From Reinekea marinisedimentorum (GTDB lineage: Bacteria; Pseudomonadota; Gammaproteobacteria; Pseudomonadales; Natronospirillaceae), in NCBI RefSeq assembly GCF_004341165.1, contig NZ_SLZR01000002.1, positions 248,001 to 312,000 of the forward strand: 64,000 nucleotides of DNA, given 5' to 3'. Positions 1 to 8,483 of this stretch are shown piece by piece. The position numbers and the translations under genes were made by a program. The stretch's first letter is position 1. Every line of letters starts with the position of its first letter. The notes beneath the pieces were generated by a model. The model did no database searches and was not told the origin of the DNA. It saw only the letters and a program-made list of their open reading frames with translations.

Positions 1-97
1 TATCCGCAATGCCCGACTGGCGCTGTCCAAGGCTGTCGCCCAGGTCATTGCCAGCGGCCTGCACCTATTGGGTGTCAGCGCACCGGAATCCATGTAA
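1..97 (+). CDS. argS: Arginyl-tRNA synthetase, C-terminal end (partial)
   Basis: Only the last 31 codons are in the window, read from base 2 to a TAA at 95-97. The tail (IRNARLALSKAVAQVI, then ASGLHLLGVSAPESM) matches the C-terminal anticodon-binding helices of class I arginyl-tRNA synthetases, which usually end in a GLxLLGVxAPExM-like motif. The enzyme charges tRNA-Arg with arginine in the cytoplasm. The downstream SPOR protein and hslVU are the usual neighbours of argS in gammaproteobacteria, which supports the call. Everything upstream lies outside the window, so intactness cannot be judged. Confidence 0.8.
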   Translation, partial: IRNARLALSKAVAQVIASGLHLLGVSAPESM

Positions 98-109
98 CGG
101 AAGCTCAGT

Positions 110-745
110 ATGGCAAGAGATTTTGCAAACAAGCCGCGCCCGGAGCCTAAACGCAGCCGGGTGCCGCGCTGGGTGTGGGTGTTTACCTTTGTCGTCGCCA
201 CCGGTTTTGTGGGCTTTTTGTACTTTTTAAGCCACGTCCCCGAAGAAACCGGCGGTGCCGAAGCGGTGCGTGAACAACTTACCGCGGCGCTGGAAAACAC
301 CGAGAAGCCGGCCCCCAAAGCAACCACCGAAACACCCAAGCATGAAACGCTGCAGGATTTAAAAGACAAAGCAGAAACCATGAAGAAGGCGTTTGAGTTC
401 TATGAACTGCTGGAAAACGAAGAAGTCTCTATCGACCTGCCCAGCGATGCCAACCGCGAAGTAACCCCAGGCAGCGCGGCCAGCAGAGAAGCAACGGTAA
501 CCGAAGAGCCGACCAGCTGGATTATACAGGTGGCCTCGTTCCGCAGTGTCGCCGATGCCGATCGCGCCCGCGCCGAGCTGATTCTGAACGGCCTGCCCAG
601 CGCTGAGATTCAGTCGGTCGAAGTGGCCGGCAAAGGCACATACCACCGTGTTGTCGTTGGCCCGTTCGAACACCGGCCATCGTTAAACAAGGCGCAGGAT
701 ATCCTCGCCGACCTAAACTACCAGCCGCTGGTGAAGAAGCTTTAA
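110..745 (+). CDS. SPOR-domain inner membrane protein, FtsN-like
   Basis: A 211-residue bitopic membrane protein. A short basic cytoplasmic N-terminus is followed by one hydrophobic segment at about residues 23-42, then a long Glu/Lys/Pro/Thr-rich periplasmic linker, and a C-terminal SPOR domain at about 135-208 beginning at WIIQVASF. SPOR domains bind glycan strands stripped of stem peptides at the division septum. Position between argS and hslVU matches ftsN in enterobacteria and the SPOR gene next to argS in pseudomonads, so a late cell-division role is likely. It starts 12 bp after the argS stop and is probably co-transcribed. The low conservation of FtsN outside the SPOR domain means that true FtsN function is inferred. 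Confidence 0.8.
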   Translation: MARDFANKPRPEPKRSRVPRWVWVFTFVVATGFVGFLYFLSHVPEETGGAEAVREQLTAALENTEKPAPKATTETPKHETLQDLKDKAETMKKAFEFYELLENEEVSIDLPSDANREVTPGSAASREATVTEEPTSWIIQVASFRSVADADRARAELILNGLPSAEIQSVEVAGKGTYHRVVVGPFEHRPSLNKAQDILADLNYQPLVKKL

Positions 746-754
746 TGAATAAAT

Positions 755-784
755 ACGGCCTGCTTCCGGAAAGCGGCAGGCCGT
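755..784 (+). terminator. Hairpin after the SPOR gene, possible terminator
   Basis: A perfect 9-bp inverted repeat (ACGGCCTGC at 755-763 and GCAGGCCGT at 776-784) lies 10 bp after the stop codon. There is no clear run of T after it, so termination would be weak or Rho-assisted. It separates the argS/SPOR unit from the hslVU promoter. Confidence 0.45.
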
Positions 785-822
785 TCAGCTCTCTCGAATA
801 ACCGCAATTTTTGTAAACCTGC

Positions 823-850
823 CTTTAATCCTGCCCAAACATCCCCACAT
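823..850 (+). promoter_or_regulatory. Candidate sigma32 (heat-shock) promoter of hslVU
   Basis: CTTTAA at 823-828, then 14 bp, then CCCCACAT at 843-850. This fits the sigma32 consensus CTTGAA - 13 to 15 bp - CCCCATNT with one mismatch in each box. It lies 33 bp before hslV, which is a heat-shock gene in E. coli. Confidence 0.65.
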
Positions 851-883
851 ATCTGGCTACACTCACAAACAGGCAAAAATGCT

Positions 884-1402
884 ATGACTACTATTGTTGC
901 GGTGCGCCGCAATGACCAGGTTGTTGTTGCCGGCGACGGCCAGGTTTCCCTCGGCAACACTGTTATGAAGGGCAATGCCCGTAAAGTTCGCCGCCTTTAT
1001 CACAATAAGGTAATTGCAGGTTTCGCAGGCGGCACCGCCGATGCCTTTACCCTATTTGAAAAATTTGAATCTCACCTGCAGCAGCACAGCGGTCATCTGA
1101 CCCGCGCTGCTGTAGAGCTGGCCAAAGAATGGCGCAGCGACCGCGCTCTGCGACGCTTAGAAGCGATGCTCATCGTCGCCGATGCCGAAGCCTCGCTGAT
1201 CATCTCCGGTACCGGGGATGTGGTCGAACCCGAGCATGGCGTCATTGCCATCGGTTCCGGCGGAAACTATGCGTTTGCAGCCGCACGCGCGCTGTATGAA
1301 AACACCGAACTGGATGCCAAAACCATTGCAGAAAAATCTCTGGCTATGGCTGGCGACATTTGCGTCTTCACCAATCACAACGCCGTGATTGAAGTGCTTT
1401 AA
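884..1402 (+). CDS. hslV: ATP-dependent protease HslV, proteasome-like peptidase subunit
   Basis: 172 residues against about 176 in E. coli. HslV forms a dodecamer of two stacked hexameric rings; the N-terminal threonine exposed after Met removal (MTTIVAVRR) is the nucleophile. The [13 protein letters not shown] and [15 protein letters not shown] segments are family hallmarks. It is the peptidase half of the cytoplasmic HslVU (ClpYQ) complex that degrades misfolded and regulatory proteins such as SulA. hslU follows after 32 bp and is evidently co-transcribed. A sigma32-like promoter sits upstream. Confidence 0.97.
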   Translation: MTTIVAVRRNDQVVVAGDGQVSLGNTVMKGNARKVRRLYHNKVIAGFAGGTADAFTLFEKFESHLQQHSGHLTRAAVELAKEWRSDRALRRLEAMLIVADAEASLIISGTGDVVEPEHGVIAIGSGGNYAFAAARALYENTELDAKTIAEKSLAMAGDICVFTNHNAVIEVL

Positions 1403-1434
1403 GTACGCGCTCACCGAATTTTCAGGAAACCATC

Positions 1435-2766
1435 ATGTCAACAATGACCCCAAGAGAAATTGTTCACGAACTGGATAAGCACATCATCGGCCAGGATGAA
1501 GCCAAACGTGCTGTCGCCATTGCGCTGCGTAACCGCTGGCGCCGTATGCAGCTTGATGAACGCATGCGTGAAGAAATCACGCCAAAAAACATTCTGATGA
1601 TCGGCCCAACCGGTGTCGGTAAAACCGAAATTGCCCGCCGCCTGGCCAAGCTGGCGAATGCGCCCTTTATTAAGGTTGAAGCGACCAAATTCACCGAAGT
1701 AGGCTATGTTGGCCGCGATGTTGAATCCATCGTGCGAGACCTCGCCGAAACCGGCATCAAGCTGTTCCGCGAACAGGAAATGAACGCCGTTCGCCCACGC
1801 GCGGAAGACGCCGCCGAAGACCGCATTCTGGATATTCTGTTGCCACCGGCACGATCCGGCTCCGGCGAAAACGACACCTCAGACTCGAACTCCAGCACCC
1901 GTCAGGTTTTCCGTAAAAAGCTGCGTGAAGGTCAACTGGACGATAAAGAAGTGGAAATTGATGTCTCTGAATCTGCAGCCGGCGTAGAAATTATGGCGCC
2001 TCCGGGCATGGAAGAGATGACCAGCCAGCTGCAGAACATGTTCTCTAACCTTGGCAGCGGCAAGACTAAAAAACGCAAAGTCAAAATTAAAGAAGCCCTG
2101 AAGCTGCTGACCGATGAAGAAGCCGCACGCATGGTCAACGAAGATGACCTGAAGCAGCGCGCACTGGAAGCGGTTGAACAGAACGGCATTGTCTTTATCG
2201 ATGAGATCGACAAGATCGCCAAGAACGAAAACCGTGGCGGTGGTGAAGTCAGCCGCGAAGGCGTTCAGCGCGACCTACTGCCACTGATTGAAGGCAGTAC
2301 CGTCAATACCAAATACGGCATGGTGAAAACCGATCACATCCTGTTTATTGGCAGTGGCGCGTTCCATTTCTCCAAGCCGAGCGATCTGATCCCGGAACTG
2401 CAGGGCCGTATGCCTATTCGCGTGAACCTGAACGCACTGACGCCAAACGATTTCAAACGCATTCTGACCGAGCCCAACTACAGTCTGACAGACCAGTACA
2501 AGGCACTGATGAAGGCCGAAGAACTGGATGTGGAATTCACGGACGACGCTATTGAAGCCATTGCCTCAACGGCCTTCCAGGTCAACGAGAGCACTGAAAA
2601 CATTGGCGCCCGACGCCTGCATACCATTCTGGAGCGGTTGTTTGAGGAGATCTCCTTTAACGCCAGCGAACGCAGCGGTGAAAAGCAGGTTATCGATGCC
2701 GACTATGTGAATAACTCACTGGGTGAACTGGTTCAGAACGAAGATTTGAGCCGCTTTATTCTTTAA
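1435..2766 (+). CDS. hslU: ATP-dependent protease ATPase subunit HslU (AAA+ unfoldase)
   Basis: 443 residues, the same length as E. coli HslU. Walker A is GPTGVGKT at 57-64; the pore loop GYVG follows at about 91; Walker B appears in [10 protein letters not shown]; the sensor-2 arginine lies in GARRLHTI near the C-terminus. The intermediate (I) domain with variable acidic sequence is present between the two Walker motifs. The hexamer recognises, unfolds and threads substrates into HslV, and its C-terminal tail activates the peptidase. ATG at 1435 follows an AGGAAA ribosome-binding site. A strong intrinsic terminator closes the operon. Confidence 0.97.
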   Translation: MSTMTPREIVHELDKHIIGQDEAKRAVAIALRNRWRRMQLDERMREEITPKNILMIGPTGVGKTEIARRLAKLANAPFIKVEATKFTEVGYVGRDVESIVRDLAETGIKLFREQEMNAVRPRAEDAAEDRILDILLPPARSGSGENDTSDSNSSTRQVFRKKLREGQLDDKEVEIDVSESAAGVEIMAPPGMEEMTSQLQNMFSNLGSGKTKKRKVKIKEALKLLTDEEAARMVNEDDLKQRALEAVEQNGIVFIDEIDKIAKNENRGGGEVSREGVQRDLLPLIEGSTVNTKYGMVKTDHILFIGSGAFHFSKPSDLIPELQGRMPIRVNLNALTPNDFKRILTEPNYSLTDQYKALMKAEELDVEFTDDAIEAIASTAFQVNESTENIGARRLHTILERLFEEISFNASERSGEKQVIDADYVNNSLGELVQNEDLSRFIL

Positions 2767-2777
2767 ATTGCCTTTTC

Positions 2778-2806
2778 AAAAAGCCGACAATTGTGTCGGC
2801 TTTTTA
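2778..2806 (+). terminator. Intrinsic terminator of hslVU
   Basis: A 12-bp perfect stem (AAAAAGCCGACA at 2778-2789 pairing with TGTCGGCTTTTT at 2794-2805) with an ATTG loop and a T run. The A run on the left would also allow function on the other strand, but no minus-strand gene ends here. Confidence 0.9.
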
Positions 2807-2846
2807 ATTTGATAATAAGCCTCCCCCTTTGCGAACAGGCAGCAAT

Positions 2847-3671
2847 GTGAAAAGGATTCTCACATCTTCAGTTATCTTTCTCTTTAGTATAACTGCTGCA
2901 GCTTGTAGCTATTTCAAGCCCGTACCGGAAATTTCACCGGTTGAAGATGAATTCCAGGTTTATTCAGATTCCCGGATTCTCTACAAGCAAGGCATGGAAG
3001 AACAGGCAGGGCTTATTGCCTCTGTTATAGATTCATCCATCCAGACAATAGAACAGGTGCATCAGAAGCCGTTCACATCGAAGGTCACTGTTCATATTTG
3101 CGACACGCCCAAATGCTTTGCCCGCTACACGAAACTAAACGAACGAATCTCAGCCGCGGTTTATAAAACCGGACTTTTCTTGTCACCACGAGCGTTCGAA
3201 AACAATCGTTATGAAATATTCTTAACGCATGAACTCTCCCATCTGCACCTGTTTCAGCAGATCCCGCTTTATAAAACCATTTACATTCCTCAATGGTTTC
3301 ACGAAGGTTTAGCAGTTTACGCTTCAAACGGAGGTGGTGCCGATTTTGTCAGTGAAGAAAAGGCAATTACATTCTTAGCAGAAGGTAAGCATATTATGCC
3401 ATTGGAGAAAGCCGGCTTGTTTGGGAAAGGCGGTTTATGGGGAAATCGCTTGCCTACAAATTACCCTACTCTGGAAGATGGCGTTATCCAGCAGCATATG
3501 AGCTATCGACAAAGCGCCTTATTCGTTAAGTACTTGAATAAAGATAAAAAAGTACCCGCTTTACTAAGGCTTCTGGAAAACGGCGATTCTTTTAAAGCAA
3601 GTTTTGAAAGAGTTTATGGAGTCGATGTTCAGGATGAATGGAATGCATTCACCGGGCAACTTGATAAGTGA
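2847..3671 (+). CDS. Putative zinc metallopeptidase lipoprotein
   Basis: Read from GTG 2847 (274 residues) because this gives a clean lipoprotein signal: MKRILTSSVIFLFSITAAAC with Cys20 as lipidation site. An upstream TTG at 2829 would add six residues and is less likely. The mature protein contains HELSH (about residues 128-132), an HEXXH zinc-binding motif, followed 21 residues later by WFHEGLAVYAS whose Glu (about 153) would be the third zinc ligand, the gluzincin arrangement. Such proteins resemble the peptidase MA/DUF2268-like groups. It would be anchored in the envelope; its substrate is unknown. Base composition is visibly richer in A+T than hslU upstream and ubiD downstream, suggesting recent acquisition. 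Confidence 0.7.
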   Translation: MKRILTSSVIFLFSITAAACSYFKPVPEISPVEDEFQVYSDSRILYKQGMEEQAGLIASVIDSSIQTIEQVHQKPFTSKVTVHICDTPKCFARYTKLNERISAAVYKTGLFLSPRAFENNRYEIFLTHELSHLHLFQQIPLYKTIYIPQWFHEGLAVYASNGGGADFVSEEKAITFLAEGKHIMPLEKAGLFGKGGLWGNRLPTNYPTLEDGVIQQHMSYRQSALFVKYLNKDKKVPALLRLLENGDSFKASFERVYGVDVQDEWNAFTGQLDK

Positions 3672-3695
3672 TATCACATATGCCACCATCTAGTC

Positions 3696-4118
3696 ATGAT
3701 TAAGGTTGTTATTGATACCAGCGTACTTATTAGTGCACTCATCGGTAAAACAGGACCTGCAAGAGCGGTTCTGCGGGCTTGCCTGACCGGAAAGTACAAT
3801 CCATTGATGAGTACAGCGCTGTTTTTAGAATATGAAGATGTCAGTCACCGCGAAGACATAAGGGAACTTTGTCCACTGAGTGATGATGAGATCAATCAGT
3901 TACTTGCGGCGTTTTATGCCGTTTGTGATTGGGTGCCGATTCATTATTTATGGCGACCAAATTTGAAAGATGAGGGAGATAACTTTTTAATTGAAGCGGC
4001 GGTCGCTGGTGGCGCACGCTATATTGTAACGAATAACATAAAAGACCTGATGGGTGCAGAACTAAAATTCAGAGATTTACACATAGTCAAACCCGAACAG
4101 ATGTTAAGGAGTGATTGA
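3696..4118 (+). CDS. Putative toxin, PIN-domain endoribonuclease
   Basis: 140 residues, the usual size of single-domain PIN toxins of the TIGR00305 type. Acidic residues expected in the metal site are visible: Asp7 in VVIDTSVL, Glu45 in LFLEYEDV, Asp95 in EGDNFLIE and Asp117 in NNIKDLMG. PIN toxins cleave RNA in the cytoplasm when released from their antitoxin. The partner ribbon-helix-helix gene starts 1 bp after its stop codon. Toxin-first order is normal in this subgroup. It lies in the A+T-rich insert between hslU and the DUF971 gene. RNA target and activity are not known from sequence. Confidence 0.8.
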   Translation: MIKVVIDTSVLISALIGKTGPARAVLRACLTGKYNPLMSTALFLEYEDVSHREDIRELCPLSDDEINQLLAAFYAVCDWVPIHYLWRPNLKDEGDNFLIEAAVAGGARYIVTNNIKDLMGAELKFRDLHIVKPEQMLRSD

Positions 4119-4119
4119 A

Positions 4120-4341
4120 ATGTCTACTCTAACCGTTCGTCTGCCTGACGATAAACACAATCGTTTAAAAGCACTGGCGGCCTATAAGAAAATTAGCCTG
4201 AATAAGCTTATTGAAGAAATATCGACTCAGGCTATTGCCGAGTTTGATACGGAAGTTCGCTTTCGGGCAATGGCGGCCACCGGCGATCCTGAAAAAGGAT
4301 TAGAGCTTTTGGATAAGCTAGATTCTCACTTTAGCAGCTAG
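4120..4341 (+). CDS. Putative antitoxin, ribbon-helix-helix (Arc/HicB-like)
   Basis: 73 residues from ATG 4120. This start is preceded by AAGGAG about 8 bp away, which lies inside the end of the toxin gene; the in-frame GTG at 4111 is less likely. The N-terminus STLTVRLPDD forms the beta strand of a ribbon-helix-helix DNA-binding fold, followed by two helices (HNRLKALAAYKKISLNKLIEEIS). The C-terminal acidic stretch (ATGDPEKGLELLDKLD) is typical of the toxin-neutralising tail. It probably binds the PIN toxin and autoregulates the pair. Coupled translation with the toxin is expected from the 1-bp spacing. Confidence 0.78.
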   Translation: MSTLTVRLPDDKHNRLKALAAYKKISLNKLIEEISTQAIAEFDTEVRFRAMAATGDPEKGLELLDKLDSHFSS

Positions 4342-4469
4342 TGGCGGATATCCCCCCGGTAAAACCACCCCAATTTACCTTTGCTTGGTGTACTCGCCAC
4401 TGCCTTATTGTATTGATCACACCGTCAGTAAGACGAATAATGCCAGCCTATTTCATTGGGAGATAAGTG

Positions 4470-4850
4470 ATGGACGCCAAACCCGTCAGCATAGATTTCA
4501 ACCGCGAAAAGCAAATTCTGACCATCGTCTGGAGCGATGAAAGCACCTTCGAATATTCGTCGGAGTTCCTTCGGGTTTACTCGCCCTCTGCCGAAGTGCG
4601 GGGTCACGGCCAGGGCCAGGAAACACTTCAGGTGGGTAAGAAAGACGTCAGCATCAAAGACTTAAAACCCGCCGGCCGCTACGCATTAAAGATTGTTTTT
4701 GATGATGGTCACGACAGCGGTATTTACGACTGGAAATACCTGTACCGCATCGGTGAAAAACAAGATTTTTACTGGCAGGACTACCTGCGCCGCCTGGAAG
4801 AAGCCGGTGCCAAGCGGGAAGCAACCTTCATCAATATCACTCAGCTTTGA
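4470..4850 (+). CDS. DUF971 family protein (gamma-butyrobetaine hydroxylase-like N-terminal domain)
   Basis: About 126 residues, single DUF971 domain. Recognisable pieces are the early EKQILTIVWSD strand, then LRVYSPSAEVRGHG and GRYALKIVFDDGHDSGIYDW. In eukaryotic BBOX/TMLH enzymes this domain is an N-terminal zinc-binding module, but bacterial stand-alone versions lack an assigned role. In pseudomonads it directly follows hslU; here an insert with a toxin-antitoxin pair separates the two. ATG 4470 has GGAG 7 bp upstream; a GTG three bases earlier is also possible. It runs 24 bp ahead of ubiD and may be co-transcribed. Confidence 0.82.
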   Translation: MDAKPVSIDFNREKQILTIVWSDESTFEYSSEFLRVYSPSAEVRGHGQGQETLQVGKKDVSIKDLKPAGRYALKIVFDDGHDSGIYDWKYLYRIGEKQDFYWQDYLRRLEEAGAKREATFINITQL

Positions 4851-4874
4851 ACCGGATAACCAAAAGAAGACGCT

Positions 4875-6338
4875 ATGAAATATAAAGACCTTCGTGATTT
4901 TCTGTCTCAGCTTGAACAGGCCGGGGAGCTGATCCGTGTTAAAGATCCCGTTGACCCAAACCTGGAAATGACCGAATTCTGCGATCAGGTATTGCGCAAA
5001 AAAGGCCCGGCGGTGCTGTTCGAAAACCCGATTGGTTTTGATATGCCGACGCTGGGTAACCTGTTCGGCACGCCGGAACGGGTCGCCATGGGCATGGGGG
5101 CCCAATCCACCGAAGAGCTGCGCGAGATCGGCAAGCTGCTGGCTTACCTGAAAGAGCCGGAACCGCCCAAGGGTGCAAAAGACCTGTGGGAAAAAGCGCC
5201 CATCCTGAAGAAAGTGCTGAGCATGGCACCCAAGGTACTGAAGAAGGCACCGGTGCAGGAAAACATCGTTAAAGGGGATGACGTCGACCTGACTCGACTG
5301 CCTATCTGGACCTGCTGGGAAGGCGATGCTGCACCACTGGTCACCTGGCCGCTGGTAATTACCCAAGGCCCGAACGGCGGCCGAACCAATTTGGGGATTT
5401 ACCGGCAGCAGCTGCTCGGCAAGAACAAACTGATTATGCGCTGGCTTTCGCACCGTGGCGGCGCGCTGGATTTCGCCGCCTGGCAAAAGGCACACCCGGG
5501 CGAACCCTTCCCGGTTGCCGTCGCGCTAGGGGCCGACCCGGCAACGATTCTCGGTGCGGTTACACCGGTGCCCGACACCCTGTCTGAATACGCCTTTGCC
5601 GGCCTGCTGCGCGACAGCCGAACCGAACTGGTGAAGTGCCAAACACATGAGCTGATGGTGCCGGCAAGCGCGGAGATTATTCTGGAAGGCTATCTGTACC
5701 CCGGCGAAACCGCGCCGGAAGGCCCCTATGGTGATCACACCGGTTACTACAACGAGGTCGATAGCTTCCCGGTCTTCACCATTGAGTGCATGACCTACCG
5801 TAACAACCCTATTTACCACAGCACCTACACCGGCCGGCCACCCGATGAACCGGCCGTTCTGGGTGTTGCGCTGAACGAAGTCTTTGTACCGATCCTGCAG
5901 AAGCAGTTCCCGGAGATTGTCGATTTTTACCTGCCGCCGGAGGGCTGTTCCTACCGTATCGCGGTCATCAGCATGAAGAAGCAGTATGCCGGCCACGGCA
6001 AGCGTTTAATGCTGGGTACCTGGTCTTACCTGCGCCAGTTTATGTACACCAAGTTCGTGATTGTGGTCGATGATGATGTCGACCCGCGGAACTGGGAAGA
6101 CGTAATCTGGGCCATTACCACCCGCATGGACCCGGCACGCGATACCACACTGGTCGAAAACACACCGATTGACTACCTCGACTTCGCCAGCCCAATTTCC
6201 GGTTTGGGCTCAAAAATGGGCCTGGATGCCACCAACAAATGGCCGGGTGAAACCGAGCGTGAGTGGGGCCGGCCAATTGAACGCAACCAGGCAGCTCATG
6301 AGCGAATGAAAGAGCTACTGAGTAAACTGAAGGTTTGA
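4875..6338 (+). CDS. ubiD: 3-polyprenyl-4-hydroxybenzoate decarboxylase
   Basis: 487 residues (E. coli UbiD is 497). It decarboxylates 3-polyprenyl-4-hydroxybenzoate in ubiquinone synthesis, using prenylated FMN made by UbiX. Features of the family are the N-terminal [16 protein letters not shown] segment, the central [10 protein letters not shown] region, and [12 protein letters not shown] with the catalytic/metal-site acidic residues. The C-terminal DYLDFASP and [15 protein letters not shown] strings are highly diagnostic. A Fre-type flavin reductase two genes downstream could supply reduced FMN for UbiX, but ubiX itself is not in the window. Confidence 0.95.
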   Translation: MKYKDLRDFLSQLEQAGELIRVKDPVDPNLEMTEFCDQVLRKKGPAVLFENPIGFDMPTLGNLFGTPERVAMGMGAQSTEELREIGKLLAYLKEPEPPKGAKDLWEKAPILKKVLSMAPKVLKKAPVQENIVKGDDVDLTRLPIWTCWEGDAAPLVTWPLVITQGPNGGRTNLGIYRQQLLGKNKLIMRWLSHRGGALDFAAWQKAHPGEPFPVAVALGADPATILGAVTPVPDTLSEYAFAGLLRDSRTELVKCQTHELMVPASAEIILEGYLYPGETAPEGPYGDHTGYYNEVDSFPVFTIECMTYRNNPIYHSTYTGRPPDEPAVLGVALNEVFVPILQKQFPEIVDFYLPPEGCSYRIAVISMKKQYAGHGKRLMLGTWSYLRQFMYTKFVIVVDDDVDPRNWEDVIWAITTRMDPARDTTLVENTPIDYLDFASPISGLGSKMGLDATNKWPGETEREWGRPIERNQAAHERMKELLSKLKV

Positions 6339-6352
6339 GCCCAGCCGGGCTC
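6337..6352 (+). terminator. Short hairpin at the end of ubiD
   Basis: GAGCCC-AGCC-GGGCTC, a perfect 6-bp stem that begins inside the ubiD stop codon and is followed by CCTTT rather than a solid T run. It may weakly terminate or protect the mRNA. Confidence 0.4.
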
Positions 6353-6476
6353 CCTTTACACCCCTGTAATTGATTCGTACCACCCTTTTCATAATAAATT
6401 AATGCCTACTCTCTGGTATTTCAGATTTGCACGACTATAATTCTGACCACTCGGTCAACTAACAGAATTACTTACT

Positions 6477-6851
6477 ATGCAAACCCTAGAAATATATGGC
6501 TACCTCGGATCAATTCTCGTCGCCGTCTCTTTAATGATGTCTAACATTGTCTGGCTGCGATGGATCAACCTGGTCGGCGCGTCAGTGTTTTCCAGCTACG
6601 GCATACTGATTGGCGCCTGGCCGGTTGCCATGCTGAATGGCTTTATTGTGCTGATTGATATTTACCACCTGCACTACATTTACTTCCGCGCACCGAAGCT
6701 GAAAAAGACGACGCACATGCACGCTTCAGACCCCTATATCGTTGATATTCTCAGTCTGAAATGGCCGGCCCTGAAAAAGATGGCAGGCGATGCCAAGGTT
6801 AAAATCACCTTTGAAGGCAGCGAGCCGAAATCTTACGAAGTGATCTCTTAA
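6477..6851 (+). CDS. YgjV-like inner membrane protein
   Basis: 124 residues with about three hydrophobic helices: residues 8-25 (GSILVAVSLMMSNIVWL), 28-46 (WINLVGASVFSSYGILIGA) and 48-68 (PVAMLNGFIVLIDIYHLHYI), followed by a soluble tail rich in Lys. The pattern matches the YgjV family (bacterial inner membrane protein), whose function is unknown. Its own promoter probably lies in the 138-bp gap after ubiD. There is no obvious functional link with ubiD or the flavin reductase that follows. Confidence 0.65.
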   Translation: MQTLEIYGYLGSILVAVSLMMSNIVWLRWINLVGASVFSSYGILIGAWPVAMLNGFIVLIDIYHLHYIYFRAPKLKKTTHMHASDPYIVDILSLKWPALKKMAGDAKVKITFEGSEPKSYEVIS

Positions 6852-6901
6852 GGCCGTTCTGCCTCCTACCATCTGCTGATTCGGCTCTTCGCGCGTTATT
6901 A

Positions 6902-7660
6902 ATGAGTATAATGTCTATGGACATTTATCATTCGCGCGAGGAACCGGATTTGGCGACCACATCAGCGACAGTACACGATATTCAGCAACTCAGCGGCAAC
7001 GTTTGGCGCGTTCATCTAAAACCCCTGTCGAAATATCCGTTTAAAGCGGGCCAGTATACGGAGCTGGTTATTGAAGGCTTCAGCTATCTGTACTTCACCA
7101 TCGCCAGCTCGCCAAAGCAGCCTTGTATTGAATTACACATTCAGGGCGGCTCGGAAACCAGCGATAACCTGATCGCCTACCTGCAAAGAGAAGACACCGT
7201 TGAGCTAAACCCGGCATCGGGAAATTGCTCGCTGGATAAACTTGCGGAATCCAACAGCCCACTGCTTTTGATCGCTTCCGGCACCGGCTTTGCGCAAGTG
7301 AAGGCCATTGTCGAAGACCTCATTCATCAGCGCTCGAAGCGGCCAACCTACATCTACTGGACCAGCTACAACCTGAGCCACCTTTACATGTTGAAAAAGG
7401 CCGAACAATGGGCCGAAGACTTCACCAACATCCATACCACAGCGCTGATTTCGGAACAGAGCCACTGGGACGACAAGCACAAGCTACTGGTGCACGGCAT
7501 TTTTGCCGACCATGAGGATGACCTCGCTCAATGCCAGGCCGTCACCTGCGGATCGCCGGAAATGGTCTACGCGGTTTACGACATGCTCACCGCAAAAGGC
7601 TTTAAGGCCGACCATATGATCAGCGATGTATTCGACTTTGCCCCTCGAGAGAGTAAATGA
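6902..7660 (+). CDS. NAD(P)H-flavin reductase, Fre/LuxG-like
   Basis: 252 residues. An FAD-binding ferredoxin-reductase type domain comes first (about 15-110; AGQYTELVIEG, then YFTIASSP at the flavin-contact position), then an NAD-binding domain with LLIASGTGFAQVKAI and a terminal CGSPEMVYAVYDML motif. These enzymes reduce free FMN or riboflavin with NAD(P)H. E. coli fre is historically called ubiB and sits beside ubiD, which matches the ubiD neighbourhood here. The start could also be at Met4 or Met6. Its stop codon overlaps the ATG of the next gene by 4 bp, so the two are translationally coupled. Confidence 0.85.
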   Translation: MSIMSMDIYHSREEPDLATTSATVHDIQQLSGNVWRVHLKPLSKYPFKAGQYTELVIEGFSYLYFTIASSPKQPCIELHIQGGSETSDNLIAYLQREDTVELNPASGNCSLDKLAESNSPLLLIASGTGFAQVKAIVEDLIHQRSKRPTYIYWTSYNLSHLYMLKKAEQWAEDFTNIHTTALISEQSHWDDKHKLLVHGIFADHEDDLAQCQAVTCGSPEMVYAVYDMLTAKGFKADHMISDVFDFAPRESK

Positions 7661-8403
7661 ACACCGCGGAAATACTCAAAACCTTTGGCCTTGAACCGCG
7701 CGAAACCCGCATCTACCTGGCGCTGCTGGCCTCCGGCCCTGCATCCATCCGTGATATCGCCGATCGCGCCAGCATCAACCGCGGCACCACCCACGAGCTG
7801 CTCAAGCGCATGCAGCAGAAAGGCATTGTCAGCCTGTTCCCCAAAGGCAAACGTCGTCATTTTAGTGCCGAGCCGCCCTCCCGGCTGAAAGAGCTGGCGC
7901 TGAAGCATCAGGATCAGGTCACCGAAGCCATGGAGTTGCTTGAAGAAAAGGTGATTCCGCAGCTGGCCCACCTGCAACCGGCCTCCGGCAATGCCGATGT
8001 TCACTACTATGAAGATGACGACGGTATTGAGTTGGTATTGAAAGACATTCTTTCCACTGTCAGCGAACAGCAGGAGCGCAGCTATTGCGTCTATTCTGCC
8101 AAGGCCATCCGCAAGCACCTGTACCGGCCATTTCCCAACTATACCCGTCAGCGAGTCAAGCTGGGGATTAACGTCAAAGTGATAGCGATAGGCGAAGGCG
8201 GTGAAGAAGCCGAGCTCGCTGACCGTAAATGGATTGATGAAGAGTCCAGCGAGAATGCCGGCTCTTACATCGCCATTTACCCACCCAAGGTGGCGCTGAT
8301 CTCGCTCAGCGAAGGAGATCTGCCCACGGCAGTGGTGATCCAGTCACCCACCATTGCCAAAACCCATCAGGTTATTTTTGATACGCTCTGGAATTCGCTT
8401 TAG
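7657..8403 (+). CDS. TrmB-family transcriptional regulator
   Basis: 248 residues. An N-terminal winged helix at about residues 3-70 (LEPRETRIYLALLASGPASI, then HELLKRMQQKGIVSL) is typical of TrmB regulators. A short coiled segment (about 75-110) and a C-terminal phospholipase D-like or ligand-sensing domain follow. TrmB proteins are best known from archaea as sugar-responsive repressors, and bacterial members are mostly uncharacterised. Overlap with the flavin reductase gene suggests they share an mRNA, and the regulator may act on that operon or on another target. Ligand unknown. Confidence 0.78.
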   Translation: MNTAEILKTFGLEPRETRIYLALLASGPASIRDIADRASINRGTTHELLKRMQQKGIVSLFPKGKRRHFSAEPPSRLKELALKHQDQVTEAMELLEEKVIPQLAHLQPASGNADVHYYEDDDGIELVLKDILSTVSEQQERSYCVYSAKAIRKHLYRPFPNYTRQRVKLGINVKVIAIGEGGEEAELADRKWIDEESSENAGSYIAIYPPKVALISLSEGDLPTAVVIQSPTIAKTHQVIFDTLWNSL

Positions 8404-8438
8404 GGGTGGGATGTGAGGCGTTGGATGTAAGACGTGAG

Positions 8439-8480
8439 AAGTATCAGCGCTACCTGGCGGAACTTTCTGCGCCGGTGCTG
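8439..8480. repeat. Copy 1 of a dispersed short element beside a heptamer array
   Basis: About 40 bp beginning GAAGTATCAGCGCTACC and running to GCGCCGGTGCTG. It aligns almost base for base with 48972-49010 (AGTATCAGGGCTACCTGGCG and onward), with the same orientation relative to the heptamer unit. The preceding 8407-8438 is itself a degenerate GATGTGAGRC-like sequence that may be decayed repeat. Function unknown; it resembles REP-type intergenic repeats. Confidence 0.6.
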
Positions 8481-8483
8481 TTA

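Noticed and set aside
4686-5495. 269-codon minus-strand frame opposite ubiD
   Set aside because: Antisense shadow of a strongly conserved gene; translation has no family features.
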